In this document: positions 39,522-47,104 of the stretch, in pieces | Layout: every line of letters starts with the position of its first letter | How positions within the stretch are numbered: the first letter of the stretch is position 1 | Assembly (NCBI RefSeq): GCF_001280435.1 | Contig: NZ_LBIP01000016.1 | Span: 62,001 to 126,000, forward strand | Length of the DNA stretch: 64,000 nucleotides | Origin: Mangrovimonas xylaniphaga | GTDB lineage: Bacteria; Bacteroidota; Bacteroidia; Flavobacteriales; Flavobacteriaceae | Reading direction: 5' to 3' | Program-made: the position numbers and the translations under genes | Notes under the pieces: generated by a model | Seen by the model: the letters and a program-made list of their open reading frames with translations, nothing else | The model's database searches: none | Told to the model about the DNA's origin: nothing

Positions 39522-39578
39522 TTGTAAATTTCACAAAAACCTGAACCTTAACCATATAATCAATTTCATCAAACAAAA

Positions 39579-39606
39579 AAAAGCCAACCTAAAAAGGTTG
39601 GCTTTT
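39579..39606. terminator. Terminator of LamG copy 6
   Basis: Stem AAAAGCCAACCT / AGGTTGGCTTTT with a 4-nt loop. Confidence 0.85.
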
Positions 39607-39627
39607 CAAAATAAACACATTACACAA

Positions 39628-40872
39628 TTACATCTTTACCACTTTAACTGTAGCAGCATCTAAATGATCTGCCTTAAGGTTTAAGAAATAAAGCCCCGAA
39701 TTGAAATTGTTAAGATCGATTGCAAATTCATTGGTATTGCTGAATTGGTATGTTGCCACCACTTTTCCTGTGATAGATACCAATTGTGCATCTACAGTTT
39801 GGTACACACCGTTTAAAGTTACATTTACATTTCCTGAAGTTGGGTTAGGATACAATTTTAAACTGTTGGCAAATAAGGTATCTTCCACTCCTAATGCCTC
39901 AACCTCTACCGCCATACAAGTTGATGTTACGGTACAGCCTTCACTATCTGTAATCTCAACCGCATAGGTTCCAGATGCTTCTGGAGTAAACGACTGCCCT
40001 GTGGCACCATCTACAGCTGTATTTCCATCTGTACAGTTAAACCATTGATAAGTTGCATCTGTTCCAGTTGCCATAAGTGTAGATCCATCTAATGTAACCG
40101 TGTTATCAACAGAACTTGTAAGTGTTGGACCCGAAACAAAATTAGAAAAAGCACCACTTAAAGAAAAGTTATGCAACGTTCCATTATAGCCATTTTTAAG
40201 CTCGGATACTGTCGTAATACCTGCATTCTCTCCACTGGCAGTTCCTTCGTTAAATTGATAATAAGCTACCAAACCTTCTTCATCCCCACACAATGTAACC
40301 CCTTTATTAAGATCAATATCATTTGCACTTCTTGCCACGTCCCAAATACGCACTTCAGCTATCTTTCCATCAAATGAGGTAGATGGATCCATATCATTTC
40401 TTTGTCCTATCACAATATTATTACTTCCTACATTCAGAGTTTGACTTGTAATATCCCCCTCAACATTCAATGCACCATCAACATATAACTTGTATTTATT
40501 ACTGGAAAGAGAATTATCATACACTACCGCTACATGATGCCATTGAGAATTTGTTATATAGGCTGTGCCGTTTAATCCACCTCCACCAACTTCAATCCTG
40601 ATAACCGAAGCACCTGGATTAATTTTAAATGAAAATCGTGTTCCCCCACCATCCATGGAGCCCATACCCACAATAAACCTCTGACCTGCGTCGTATGAAG
40701 CATTAATCCAAGCTTCAACTGTTCTAGAAGCACTGCCTTCTATAGAAGGCGCCGTGGTGGTTATATAATCATTGATACCATCAAATTCCAAACCATTTTG
40801 TGCATTGGAAGTTAACATAGACACCGCAAAACATGCAGGTAAAAGCATTTTCTTGTGTAGTTTTTTTATCAT
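39628..40872 (-). CDS. LamG/Ig-like T9SS-secreted protein, copy 6 (single module)
   Basis: 414 residues. Signal peptide MIKKLHKKMLLPACFA...SNAQ, mature NGLEFDGINDYITT. A LamG domain nearest the type-B variety (GSASRTVEAWINASYDAGQR, GGTRFSFKINPG, QWHHVAVVYDNSLSSNKYKL). Then an Ig-like segment (TYQWFNCTDGN...GTYAVEITDSEGC) and a T9SS type A domain nearly identical to that of copy 5 (LKLYPNPTSGNVNVTLNG). First gene of the array in transcriptional order. Confidence 0.88.
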   Translation of the reverse strand: MIKKLHKKMLLPACFAVSMLTSNAQNGLEFDGINDYITTTAPSIEGSASRTVEAWINASYDAGQRFIVGMGSMDGGGTRFSFKINPGASVIRIEVGGGGLNGTAYITNSQWHHVAVVYDNSLSSNKYKLYVDGALNVEGDITSQTLNVGSNNIVIGQRNDMDPSTSFDGKIAEVRIWDVARSANDIDLNKGVTLCGDEEGLVAYYQFNEGTASGENAGITTVSELKNGYNGTLHNFSLSGAFSNFVSGPTLTSSVDNTVTLDGSTLMATGTDATYQWFNCTDGNTAVDGATGQSFTPEASGTYAVEITDSEGCTVTSTCMAVEVEALGVEDTLFANSLKLYPNPTSGNVNVTLNGVYQTVDAQLVSITGKVVATYQFSNTNEFAIDLNNFNSGLYFLNLKADHLDAATVKVVKM

Positions 40873-40940
40873 AATTGTTAATTTTTTGTTGCAACGAAAA
40901 TAAATAAGCCTTCAATAATCCTCATCTATACAAACCTCGT

Positions 40941-40956
40941 TTAACCTTAATTTAAC
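40941..40956. promoter_or_regulatory. TTAAC-N6-TTAAC element upstream of LamG copy 6
   Basis: TTAAC at 40941-40945 and 40952-40956, 69 bp before the start codon. Confidence 0.55.
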
Positions 40957-40961
40957 CCAAC

Positions 40962-40995
40962 AAAAAAAGCCAACCCAAAAGGATTGACTCTTTAA
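40962..40995 (-). terminator. Decayed array-type terminator
   Basis: AAAAAAAGCCAACC then CAAAAGGATTGACTCTTT: the right arm of the AGCCAACC/GGTTGGCT hairpin now has mismatches. No gene ends here. Confidence 0.45.
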
Positions 40996-41190
40996 TAACA
41001 TAACACAATTTGCATAAGACCTTAAAGGCCTTTTGCGTCCAAATTTTAAGGCTAACTACTTCCTTATAATTTGAATTCGTTTAATCAACTAAAAACTTAA
41101 CTTAATAAAAAAATCTAATGATCTTAGAGTACTGAAATTCAAACAAATGACAGCTAAAAAAATCTTCAATTCATTTATAAAACTACGTTG

Positions 41191-41253
41191 CAAAGGTAAC
41201 CAAAAGGCCTTTCCTGACCTTTAAAATAAGTGTACCGTTAACACTTGATTAAC
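41191..41253 (-). promoter_or_regulatory. Minus-strand promoter with upstream TTAAC repeats, no adjacent gene
   Basis: Minus-strand -7 TACCTTTG at 41191-41198, with TTAAC at 41238-41242 and 41249-41253 (period 11) 40 bp upstream. This is the best consensus promoter of the array, yet the nearest start codon is 320 bp downstream. Confidence 0.5.
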
Positions 41254-41269
41254 CTTTGTGAAATTGTTG

Positions 41270-42274
41270 TTAATTGAAGATTTTCACCAACAGCTCTTTT
41301 AATAGATCACCTTGAGGAATAGCATTGGCCCCCACCCCTTTACTTTTAACGTCAAAGTCCCGCAAGGTTTCTACAATGGCACTCACTTTTCGCATAGGAA
41401 AATTGCGTGCGGCTACGGTGTATTCGTTTACAAAATAAGGATTGATTTTTAAGGCTGAAGCCACATTTCTTGGATTTTTATCACTCAATCCGTGAAATTG
41501 CAATAACTGAGAAAAGAAACTGAACAGCAAGGATACCGTCATCACCATAGGGTTATCTTTTGGGTTATCTGCAAAATAGTTAACAATCTGAAAAGCCTTT
41601 AAAGTGTTACGTTCCCCTATTGCCTTTCTGAGCTCAAAATTGTTATAGTCCTTACTAATCCCTATATTTTCCTCAATCTGTTCCGCAGAAATCTCAGTAC
41701 CCTTTGGAAGAATAATTTTAAGTTTATCCAGCTCGTTACTGATTTTGCTCAAATCGGTTCCTAAAAACTCCACCAACATTTGGGCGGCTTTTGGTGTAAT
41801 ACTGTAGTTCTGCCCAGAAAGCACACGTCTAATCCAATCGGCCACTTGGTTATCGTAAAGTTTTTTGCTTTCATAAACTACACCTGTCTTTTTAATGCTT
41901 TTATAAAGCGCTTTACGCTTATCGATTTTCTTGTACTTATAATTGAGCACCAAAACGGTTGAAGGCTGAGGATTTTCGGCATAAGCAGCCAACTTTTCAA
42001 TTTGCCGTGCCAAGTCCTGGGCCTCTTTAACAATCACCACCTGGCGTTCTGCCATCATTGGGAAACGCTTGGCATTGCTCACAATATCATCTACAGAAAT
42101 ATCACGTCCATACAACACCATTTGGTTAAAGCCCTTCTCCTCTTCCGCAAGCACATTGTCTTCAATATAATCGGATATCTTATCTATATAATAAGGTTCT
42201 TCGCCCATTAAAAAATAGATAGGTTTTAAATTTCCGTTCCTAATATCTGTTACTATCTGTTTAACCTCGTCCAA
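41270..42274 (-). CDS. holA: DNA polymerase III subunit delta
   Basis: Clamp-loader delta subunit that opens the beta sliding clamp. The N-terminal domain reads LKPIYFLMGEEPYYIDKISDYI, then FPMMAERQVVIVKEAQDL and VLVLNYKYKKIDKRKALYK. The middle shows LVEFLGTDLSKISNELDKL and the C-terminal collar domain is alpha-helical (NPRNVASALKINPYFVNEY). Length (334) is typical. Divergent from the HsdR_N gene. Confidence 0.93.
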   Translation of the reverse strand: MDEVKQIVTDIRNGNLKPIYFLMGEEPYYIDKISDYIEDNVLAEEEKGFNQMVLYGRDISVDDIVSNAKRFPMMAERQVVIVKEAQDLARQIEKLAAYAENPQPSTVLVLNYKYKKIDKRKALYKSIKKTGVVYESKKLYDNQVADWIRRVLSGQNYSITPKAAQMLVEFLGTDLSKISNELDKLKIILPKGTEISAEQIEENIGISKDYNNFELRKAIGERNTLKAFQIVNYFADNPKDNPMVMTVSLLFSFFSQLLQFHGLSDKNPRNVASALKINPYFVNEYTVAARNFPMRKVSAIVETLRDFDVKSKGVGANAIPQGDLLKELLVKIFN

Positions 42275-42326
42275 AAGCGTAAAATTTCATGTATCCAAAT
42301 GCCCATTGAAAAACTAAAGCCGGCAT

Positions 42327-42356
42327 TTGGTATTTATTATATGTAGTGTATTTTTG
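42327..42356 (+). promoter_or_regulatory. Promoter of the HsdR_N / glycosyltransferase pair
   Basis: TTG 42327-42329 and TATTTTTG 42349-42356 (TAnnTTTG), spacer 19 bp, 20 bp before the ATG. Confidence 0.55.
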
Positions 42357-42376
42357 AAAAAATTCAAGTGGCGCGC

Positions 42377-42838
42377 ATGCAAAACCTAAACTTTCCAAAG
42401 TTTTCATTCCGTTTCAAAAGTAGCGAAAATAAAATTTCTATTTTCGATGAGATTCGTAAAAAATTCATCATTCTCCAACCCGAAGAATGGGTGCGCCAGC
42501 ATTGCGTGCATTACCTGATGCAAGTGAAAAACTATCCCAAATCACTTATTAATGTTGAAAAGGAGCTGACCGTAAACAACTTGAAGAAACGCTACGATAT
42601 TGTGGTATTCAACACAGACGGAAGCATTCACCTTATTGTGGAATGCAAAGCACCTTCTGTACCTATCAGTCAAGCTACCTTCGACCAAATTGCGAGATAC
42701 AATTTAACCTTGGATGCCTCATTTTTGATGGTAACCAACGGAATTAATCATTATTATTGTCAAATGGATTTTGAAGAGGAGCGTTACACTTTTTTAAGAG
42801 AGCTCCCCTCCTATGATTCCAATCCCTCAACCCCCTGA
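42377..42838 (+). CDS. stand-alone HsdR N-terminal-like (PD-(D/E)xK) protein
   Basis: A 153-residue protein matching the HSDR_N_2 domain, the nuclease-fold N-terminus of type I restriction subunit R, without helicase domains. Catalytic-type residues are present: D in KKRYDIVVF and E-x-K in LIVECKAPS, with a downstream Q-x3-Y helix (FDQIARYN). I start at ATG 42377, not GTG 42368. No hsdM, hsdS or full hsdR is near. It overlaps the following glycosyltransferase gene by 26 bp. Such stand-alone proteins are conserved next to holA in flavobacteria by my recollection; function unknown. Confidence 0.85.
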   Translation: MQNLNFPKFSFRFKSSENKISIFDEIRKKFIILQPEEWVRQHCVHYLMQVKNYPKSLINVEKELTVNNLKKRYDIVVFNTDGSIHLIVECKAPSVPISQATFDQIARYNLTLDASFLMVTNGINHYYCQMDFEEERYTFLRELPSYDSNPSTP

Positions 42839-43838
42839 AACCATTTCTGTGAGCACACGTATAGCTATTGTCATTTTAAACTGGAACGGAAAACAACTTT
42901 TGGAGCAATTTCTGCCTTCTGTGGTATCACATTCCCAAAGCGCTGACATTTATGTGGCCGATAATGCGTCTACGGATGATTCCGTAGCCTTTGTAAAAGC
43001 TAAATATCCAGAAATTACCATCATCCAAAATCAGGAAAATGGTGGCTATGCTAAAGGCTATAATGATGCTCTTAAACAGGTAGACGCTGATATTTTTTGC
43101 TTATTGAACAGTGATATTGAAGTGACCCCAAACTGGCTTCCTCCAATCATCACGGAGTTTGATAATAACTCGAACACCGCCATTGTACAACCAAAACTTC
43201 TAGATTACAAACGAAAAGATCACTTTGAATACGCAGGGGCCGCAGGAGGTTTTATTGATAAGTTCGGGTACCCCTTTTGCCGAGGTAGAATTTTTGAAAC
43301 GGTTGAAGCCGATACAGGACAATACAGTGACAACACCGACATTTTTTGGGCTTCCGGCGCCTGTTTTTTTATTAGAAAAGAAGTCTTCAACACCTTAAAT
43401 GGTTTTGATGAGGATTTTTTTGCCCATATGGAAGAAATCGATCTTTGCTGGCGCGCCTTCAATTTAGGGTACACCACTAAGTATATAGGTACTTCCACTG
43501 TTTATCATGTGGGAGGCGCCACACTTCAATCCAGCAACCCTAGGAAAACCTATCTTAATTTTAGGAACAGCCTCTACACCCTTACCAAAAATGCCAGCGG
43601 ACCAATTTTTATATTGGTTTTTACACGTTTGGTTTTAGATGGCATTGCTGCCCTTAAATTTTTGTTTGAATTAAAATTCAAACATATTTTATCCATTTTA
43701 AAAGCGCATTTCAGCTACTATGCCCACTTACCCCAATTAATTAAACAGCGTAACCAAATCACCCAGCAAAAGCACTACTATAAATACACTTCGATACTTA
43801 CGAGATACTATATTAAAGGACAGAAAACATATATGTGA
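42813..43838 (+). CDS. family 2 glycosyltransferase
   Basis: GT-A fold glycosyltransferase of family 2 (rhamnosyl/wbbL-like). The core begins IAIVILNWNGKQLLEQFLPS, then VADNASTDDSVAF, GGYAKGYNDAL and the metal-binding-like LLNSDIEVTPNW. The acceptor loop is HMEEIDLCWRAF. C-terminal ~90 residues hold a hydrophobic hairpin that may associate with the membrane. The alternative start GTG 42849 would shorten the N-terminus by 12 residues and remove the 26-bp overlap. Sugar and acceptor unknown. Confidence 0.9.
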   Translation: MIPIPQPPETISVSTRIAIVILNWNGKQLLEQFLPSVVSHSQSADIYVADNASTDDSVAFVKAKYPEITIIQNQENGGYAKGYNDALKQVDADIFCLLNSDIEVTPNWLPPIITEFDNNSNTAIVQPKLLDYKRKDHFEYAGAAGGFIDKFGYPFCRGRIFETVEADTGQYSDNTDIFWASGACFFIRKEVFNTLNGFDEDFFAHMEEIDLCWRAFNLGYTTKYIGTSTVYHVGGATLQSSNPRKTYLNFRNSLYTLTKNASGPIFILVFTRLVLDGIAALKFLFELKFKHILSILKAHFSYYAHLPQLIKQRNQITQQKHYYKYTSILTRYYIKGQKTYM

Positions 43839-43847
43839 TTTCCCACA

Positions 43848-43863
43848 TTAACCTTGATTTAAC
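43848..43863. promoter_or_regulatory. TTAAC-N6-TTAAC element upstream of the small T9SS gene pair
   Basis: TTAAC at 43848-43852 and 43859-43863, 57 bp before the start of 43921. Relative to its gene the orientation is opposite to that in the LamG array. Confidence 0.45.
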
Positions 43864-43920
43864 TCTCAAAAAAAAAGTAGTTTTTAGTTTACACACCATA
43901 AATCAACTAAAAAAACAACC

Positions 43921-44631
43921 ATGAAAAAACTACTACTTTTATTTTGCTTTGCAGCATTTGGAACTACCAATACTATTGGCCAAACAACTTTTGGATGGGA
44001 AACAGCTCCAAGTGGCGCAGCTAAAACTAAGTCGGAAACTATAGATGGTATTACCATTACCGGTTCTTGTCGTGATGGAAATGTTACCTTAGGCTCGAGT
44101 AGCCCCCATGGAGGTTCTGGAAAATTTTTCCATTCACAATACACAAATTCCACAGAATTCAGCTTCAACACCCCAGTGAATTTAATTTCCATAATTGCAA
44201 TGAGCTATTCGGATCCTGACATCACATATACATTTACGCCTTTCGGTGGAGACAACACACCGGTTATAGTAACCTTAGACTATCATCACGCCACTGTTGA
44301 ATTAAATTGGGAAGGTGTAACGTCCTTTACTATATCCTCTGAAGCAAAAGAATTTGCTTGGTTTGATGATATAATAGTAGAAAACACCTCCTTAAGTTCT
44401 CCTGATTTATCAATGGAAGAAATAACCGTTTACCCAAGCCCAGCATATTCTACCTTATACTTAAAAGGACTTACAGCTATCACTATCTCAAAAATTTACA
44501 ATAGTTTAGGTCAATTGGTATTGAGCACTACTGCTTCAGAAATAAATATAGAACCGCTTACCAACGGTGTTTATATTTTAAAAGTAACCACCGATAAAGG
44601 AAACTTCGCAAAACAATTTATAAAACAGTAA
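43921..44631 (+). CDS. small T9SS-secreted protein, paralog 1
   Basis: 236 residues. Signal peptide MKKLLLLFCFAAFG...TIGQ, mature end TTFGWETAPSGA. A beta-sandwich domain of about 130 residues follows (EFSFNTPVNLISIIAMSYS, TYTFTPFGGDNTPVIVTL, SFTISSEAKEFAWFDDIIVE). The T9SS type A sorting domain is VYPSPAYSTLYLKGL...NGVYILKVTTDKGNFAKQFIKQ. I do not recognise the core domain; its layout resembles carbohydrate-binding jelly-roll modules. Tandem with its paralog 44715-45431. Confidence 0.82.
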   Translation: MKKLLLLFCFAAFGTTNTIGQTTFGWETAPSGAAKTKSETIDGITITGSCRDGNVTLGSSSPHGGSGKFFHSQYTNSTEFSFNTPVNLISIIAMSYSDPDITYTFTPFGGDNTPVIVTLDYHHATVELNWEGVTSFTISSEAKEFAWFDDIIVENTSLSSPDLSMEEITVYPSPAYSTLYLKGLTAITISKIYNSLGQLVLSTTASEINIEPLTNGVYILKVTTDKGNFAKQFIKQ

Positions 44632-44714
44632 AAACAACCTAAAGTCATTTGTAACTACCAAACGTACCGTTTCCTTATTAGAACCGGTGAACTTTTAAAT
44701 CAAAACCCAATCCC

Positions 44715-45431
44715 ATGAAAAAACTTACTTTTTTGTTCTTATCACTAGCCATTCAAACAACAGCCACATTATCACAAACAACTTTTGATTGGGAAACGCT
44801 CCCTTCTCCAGTTGGATCCACATCCTTAAGCGAGACAAGAGATGGTATAACTGTAACTTTTTCAGACTCCAACTCATCAAAAGAAGTTGTATCCTTAGCT
44901 AATATTTCATATGGTGGATCTGGAAATTGTATTTTTAGCAATAACTCAAGTAGTGTTGTATTTACTTTTGACACAGCCGTAAATGTCATTTCGATTCTTG
45001 CCATGAATGGTAATCCACCTGAAACTTATACATTTACTCCTACAGGAGGTACAAATACACCTGTAGTTGTTGAATTTACAGGCAATGCTTCCGAAGTATC
45101 GCTTAAATGGACTGGCATAACCTCATTTACAGTAACTGCAAATCAGCCTACTCCTATTATTTTTGATAACTTAGTCGTTACAACTGAAGCTTTGAGTATA
45201 CCCAAATTATCAGCGGAACAAGTAACTATTTATCCAAACCCAACGGCCTCCATCATATACATTAAAGGTGTTACTAATATCACTTCATCAGAAATATACA
45301 ACAATTTAGGACAATTAGTATTGAGTAACACTGAAGCAGAAATCAATGTTGAAGACCTTACCGCTGGTGTTTATATTTTAAAAGTAACCACCGACAAAGG
45401 CAATTTCACTAGACAATTTGTAAAAGAGTAA
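44715..45431 (+). CDS. small T9SS-secreted protein, paralog 2
   Basis: 238 residues, clearly homologous to the preceding gene along its whole length (TTFDWETLPSPVG, DGITVTFSDSNSS, YTFTPTGGTNTPVVVEFTG, IIFDNLVVTTEALS). It ends in a T9SS type A domain (IYPNPTASIIYIKGV...TAGVYILKVTTDKGNFTRQFVKE). No TTAAC element lies in the 83-bp gap; an AAACG-TAC-CGTTT inverted repeat sits at 44660-44672. It is probably cotranscribed with paralog 1. Confidence 0.82.
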   Translation: MKKLTFLFLSLAIQTTATLSQTTFDWETLPSPVGSTSLSETRDGITVTFSDSNSSKEVVSLANISYGGSGNCIFSNNSSSVVFTFDTAVNVISILAMNGNPPETYTFTPTGGTNTPVVVEFTGNASEVSLKWTGITSFTVTANQPTPIIFDNLVVTTEALSIPKLSAEQVTIYPNPTASIIYIKGVTNITSSEIYNNLGQLVLSNTEAEINVEDLTAGVYILKVTTDKGNFTRQFVKE

Positions 45432-45540
45432 CACCAATTTCTAAAAGATTAAGACAAATGAACTCAAAAAAAGGATAACAAAAAGCAGGAGTCAAACTAA
45501 TAATCAAAAAAGTTGGACGGTTTTAATATTTTTATACCCA

Positions 45541-45556
45541 TTAACATTAATTTAAC
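45541..45556. promoter_or_regulatory. TTAAC-N6-TTAAC element in intergenic region
   Basis: TTAAC at 45541-45545 and 45552-45556; the N6 is ATTAAT as in the element of LamG copy 5. About 160 bp upstream of the candidate small RNA. Confidence 0.4.
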
Positions 45557-45715
45557 CTTCAAGCCTTTTTTAATTTTTAGTTTCGGTTTCAGAATTTTTT
45601 AAGTGTGTGTCATACATTTATATTTTTTTGATTATTAATTTAACATTATAAAGGTTTTCGGTTCAGGTAATATTTTGAACTAAATAAGAGCTAAATGTAG
45701 TTACCTTTACCTTTA

Positions 45716-45823
45716 ACAGAAGCAGGGATTTTTTACAAAAGTTTAATCTTAGCAGTAACAACTCAACCAACCTTGCTTTTAGCCAGACCACTTCATATTT
45801 TGAAGCCGGTTTGGCTTTTTTTT
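45716..45823 (+). ncRNA. candidate small RNA with intrinsic terminator
   Basis: A strong intrinsic terminator (AGCCAGACC / GGTTTGGCT with an inner CTTCA/TGAAG stem, then T8) ends at about 45823, but no open reading frame precedes it. A -7-like TACCTTTA lies at 45702-45709, giving a transcript of about 108 nt. No known RNA family is recognised; the 5' end is a guess. Confidence 0.35.
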
Positions 45824-45824
45824 C
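45781..45824 (+). terminator. Intrinsic terminator without upstream gene
   Basis: Extended hairpin with outer arms AGCCAGACC and GGTTTGGCT and inner arms CTTCA and TGAAG, followed by eight T's. Confidence 0.75.
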
Positions 45825-45850
45825 GCCCTCATATTTTGTTTATAAATTTT

Positions 45851-45903
45851 GTTAAACTTTTTGTTAACTTATTCCCAAACGAAAATTCTTTTCTATAATT
45901 TTG
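45851..45903 (+). promoter_or_regulatory. OmpA-gene promoter region
   Basis: TAATTTTG (TAnnTTTG) at 45896-45903, 36 bp before the start codon. Two GTTAA half-sites at 45851 and 45863 (period 12) lie upstream. No clear TTG -33 box. Confidence 0.5.
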
Positions 45904-45939
45904 GGACGTTAAATTAACAACGAATAATCACGGACAATT

Positions 45940-46797
45940 ATGAAAAAACTAATGTTATTGAGTGCTTCGGCCATGTTGCTTTTCGGATCTTGTGTATCTA
46001 AAAAAGAATATGCCGCACTTGAAGCCAAACACAAAGAAACTGAGGACTTATTAAATAGCGCAACCGTAAAACTAAACAGCTGTCTTTCAGACAAAGCAGC
46101 AGCCACTGCTCGTTTAGAAGGGATGCAAGAACAACTTGCCGACTTGCGCAGAACCAACCAAGACTTGATTGATACTAAAGGAAATTTGACAACCTTAACC
46201 CAAAAAGGTGCTGAAAATCTTGAGAAATCATTGGAAAGTCTAAAAGAAAAGGATTTAAAAATCACGCGTCTTCAAGAAGCGTTAACCAAAAAGGACAGTG
46301 TCACTCTTGCCATTGTATCTAGCTTGAAAAAAGAAGTAGGTATTAACGATCCAGACATTGAAATCAATGTTGAAAAAGGAGTTGTATTTATTTCTATTGC
46401 AGACAAATTGTTATTCCAAAGCGGAAGCTACAATGTAACTTCAAGAGCTAAAGAAGTTTTAGCTAAAGTTGCTAAAGTTATCAACAGCAAGCCAAACTTT
46501 GAAGCTATGGTAGAAGCCCATACCGATAATGTACCTTACCAAAGAGGGGTGTTATTGGATAACTGGGATTTAAGTGTGAAGCGTGCAACTTCTGTGGTAA
46601 GAGTATTGGAAAGCTTAGACGTAAACCCACAACAGCTTATTGCTGCTGGACGTGCCGAATTCGTGCCTTTAGCTTCTAACGATACTTCTGAAGACAGAGC
46701 TAAAAATAGACGTACAAGAATTGTTGTACTTCCAAAAATTGATCAGTTCTACGACATGATCGAGGAAGAAATGAAAAACCTTAGTAACGAAGGTTAA
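45940..46797 (+). CDS. OmpA-family peptidoglycan-binding lipoprotein
   Basis: 285 residues. Lipobox with Cys18 (M-L-L-F-G-S-C). Residues ~25-120 form a long coiled coil with heptad pattern (KETEDLLNSATVKLNSCLSD..., NLEKSLESLKEKDLKITRLQ). The C-terminal OmpA domain (~140-270) has LLFQSGSYNVTSRAKEVLA, VEAHTDNVPYQ, NWDLSVKRATSVVRVLE and the peptidoglycan-binding RAKNRRTRIVV. It anchors the outer membrane or a complex to the wall. Own promoter and terminator. Confidence 0.93.
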   Translation: MKKLMLLSASAMLLFGSCVSKKEYAALEAKHKETEDLLNSATVKLNSCLSDKAAATARLEGMQEQLADLRRTNQDLIDTKGNLTTLTQKGAENLEKSLESLKEKDLKITRLQEALTKKDSVTLAIVSSLKKEVGINDPDIEINVEKGVVFISIADKLLFQSGSYNVTSRAKEVLAKVAKVINSKPNFEAMVEAHTDNVPYQRGVLLDNWDLSVKRATSVVRVLESLDVNPQQLIAAGRAEFVPLASNDTSEDRAKNRRTRIVVLPKIDQFYDMIEEEMKNLSNEG

Positions 46798-46820
46798 TTC
46801 TTCAAAACATTATAAATTAC

Positions 46821-46847
46821 AAGCCCACCAAATGGTGGGCTTTTTTT
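46821..46847 (+). terminator. Terminator of the OmpA gene
   Basis: Stem AAGCCCACC / GGTGGGCTT, 4-nt loop, followed by a T-run. Confidence 0.85.
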
Positions 46848-46866
46848 GTTAATCTTCTTTTATAAA

Positions 46867-46933
46867 GTCGAAAAAACGACTAATTTAAACCTCACAAAAA
46901 CAGATAATTATCTTCTATCCGTTCTTTTTGTGA
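46867..46933. repeat. cluster of inverted repeats in intergenic DNA
   Basis: Three structures in 67 bp: GTCG-A6-CGAC (46867-46880), TCACAAAAA/TTTTTGTGA arms (46892-46900 and 46925-46933), and inside them the palindrome GATAATTATC (46903-46912). No gene overlaps. Could be an operator or a structured leader. Confidence 0.4.
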
Positions 46934-47045
46934 AGTTTGTCTTACGAGGAATTTAAATTTTATCCATTAAACGATTAAAATCGGTAATTAAAAGAAAAAC
47001 AGCACTTTATAATTTCGCATCACTTATATTTATAAGACCCAAAGC

Positions 47046-47053
47046 TACCTTTG
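47046..47053 (+). promoter_or_regulatory. -7 element before the 57-residue gene
   Basis: TACCTTTG (TAnnTTTG), 51 bp before the ATG at 47105. No TTG at -33 is visible. Confidence 0.45.
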
Positions 47054-47104
47054 TTTTTTCTAAGAACTAAAACTGTAAATGCCTGCTTCTAATTTATTTA
47101 ACCC

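Larger units (their letters stand above)
40873..41269. other. 397-bp intergenic region with remnant of a further array copy
   Basis: Holds no coding region. It contains the direct-repeat element for copy 6 (40941-40956), a decayed array-type terminator (40962-40995) followed by ACATAACACAATTTGCAT, which resembles the shared 3' untranslated stretch of copies 4-6. It also holds a second promoter and element (41191-41253). This arrangement looks like the edges of a deleted seventh gene. Confidence 0.5.
45432..45939. other. 508-bp intergenic region
   Basis: No convincing protein-coding gene. Holds a TTAAC direct repeat (45541-45556), a candidate small RNA with terminator (45716-45823) and the OmpA-gene promoter (45851-45903). 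The rest is AT-rich. Confidence 0.6.

Noticed and set aside
29804-40872. Repeated blocks considered as CRISPR, insertion-sequence or integron array
   Set aside because: Repeats are kilobase-scale paralogous genes with coding modules; there are no short regular repeats, transposases, integrase or attC-like sites.
42377-42838. Type I restriction-modification system
   Set aside because: Only an HsdR N-terminal-like domain is present; no helicase part, hsdM or hsdS nearby.
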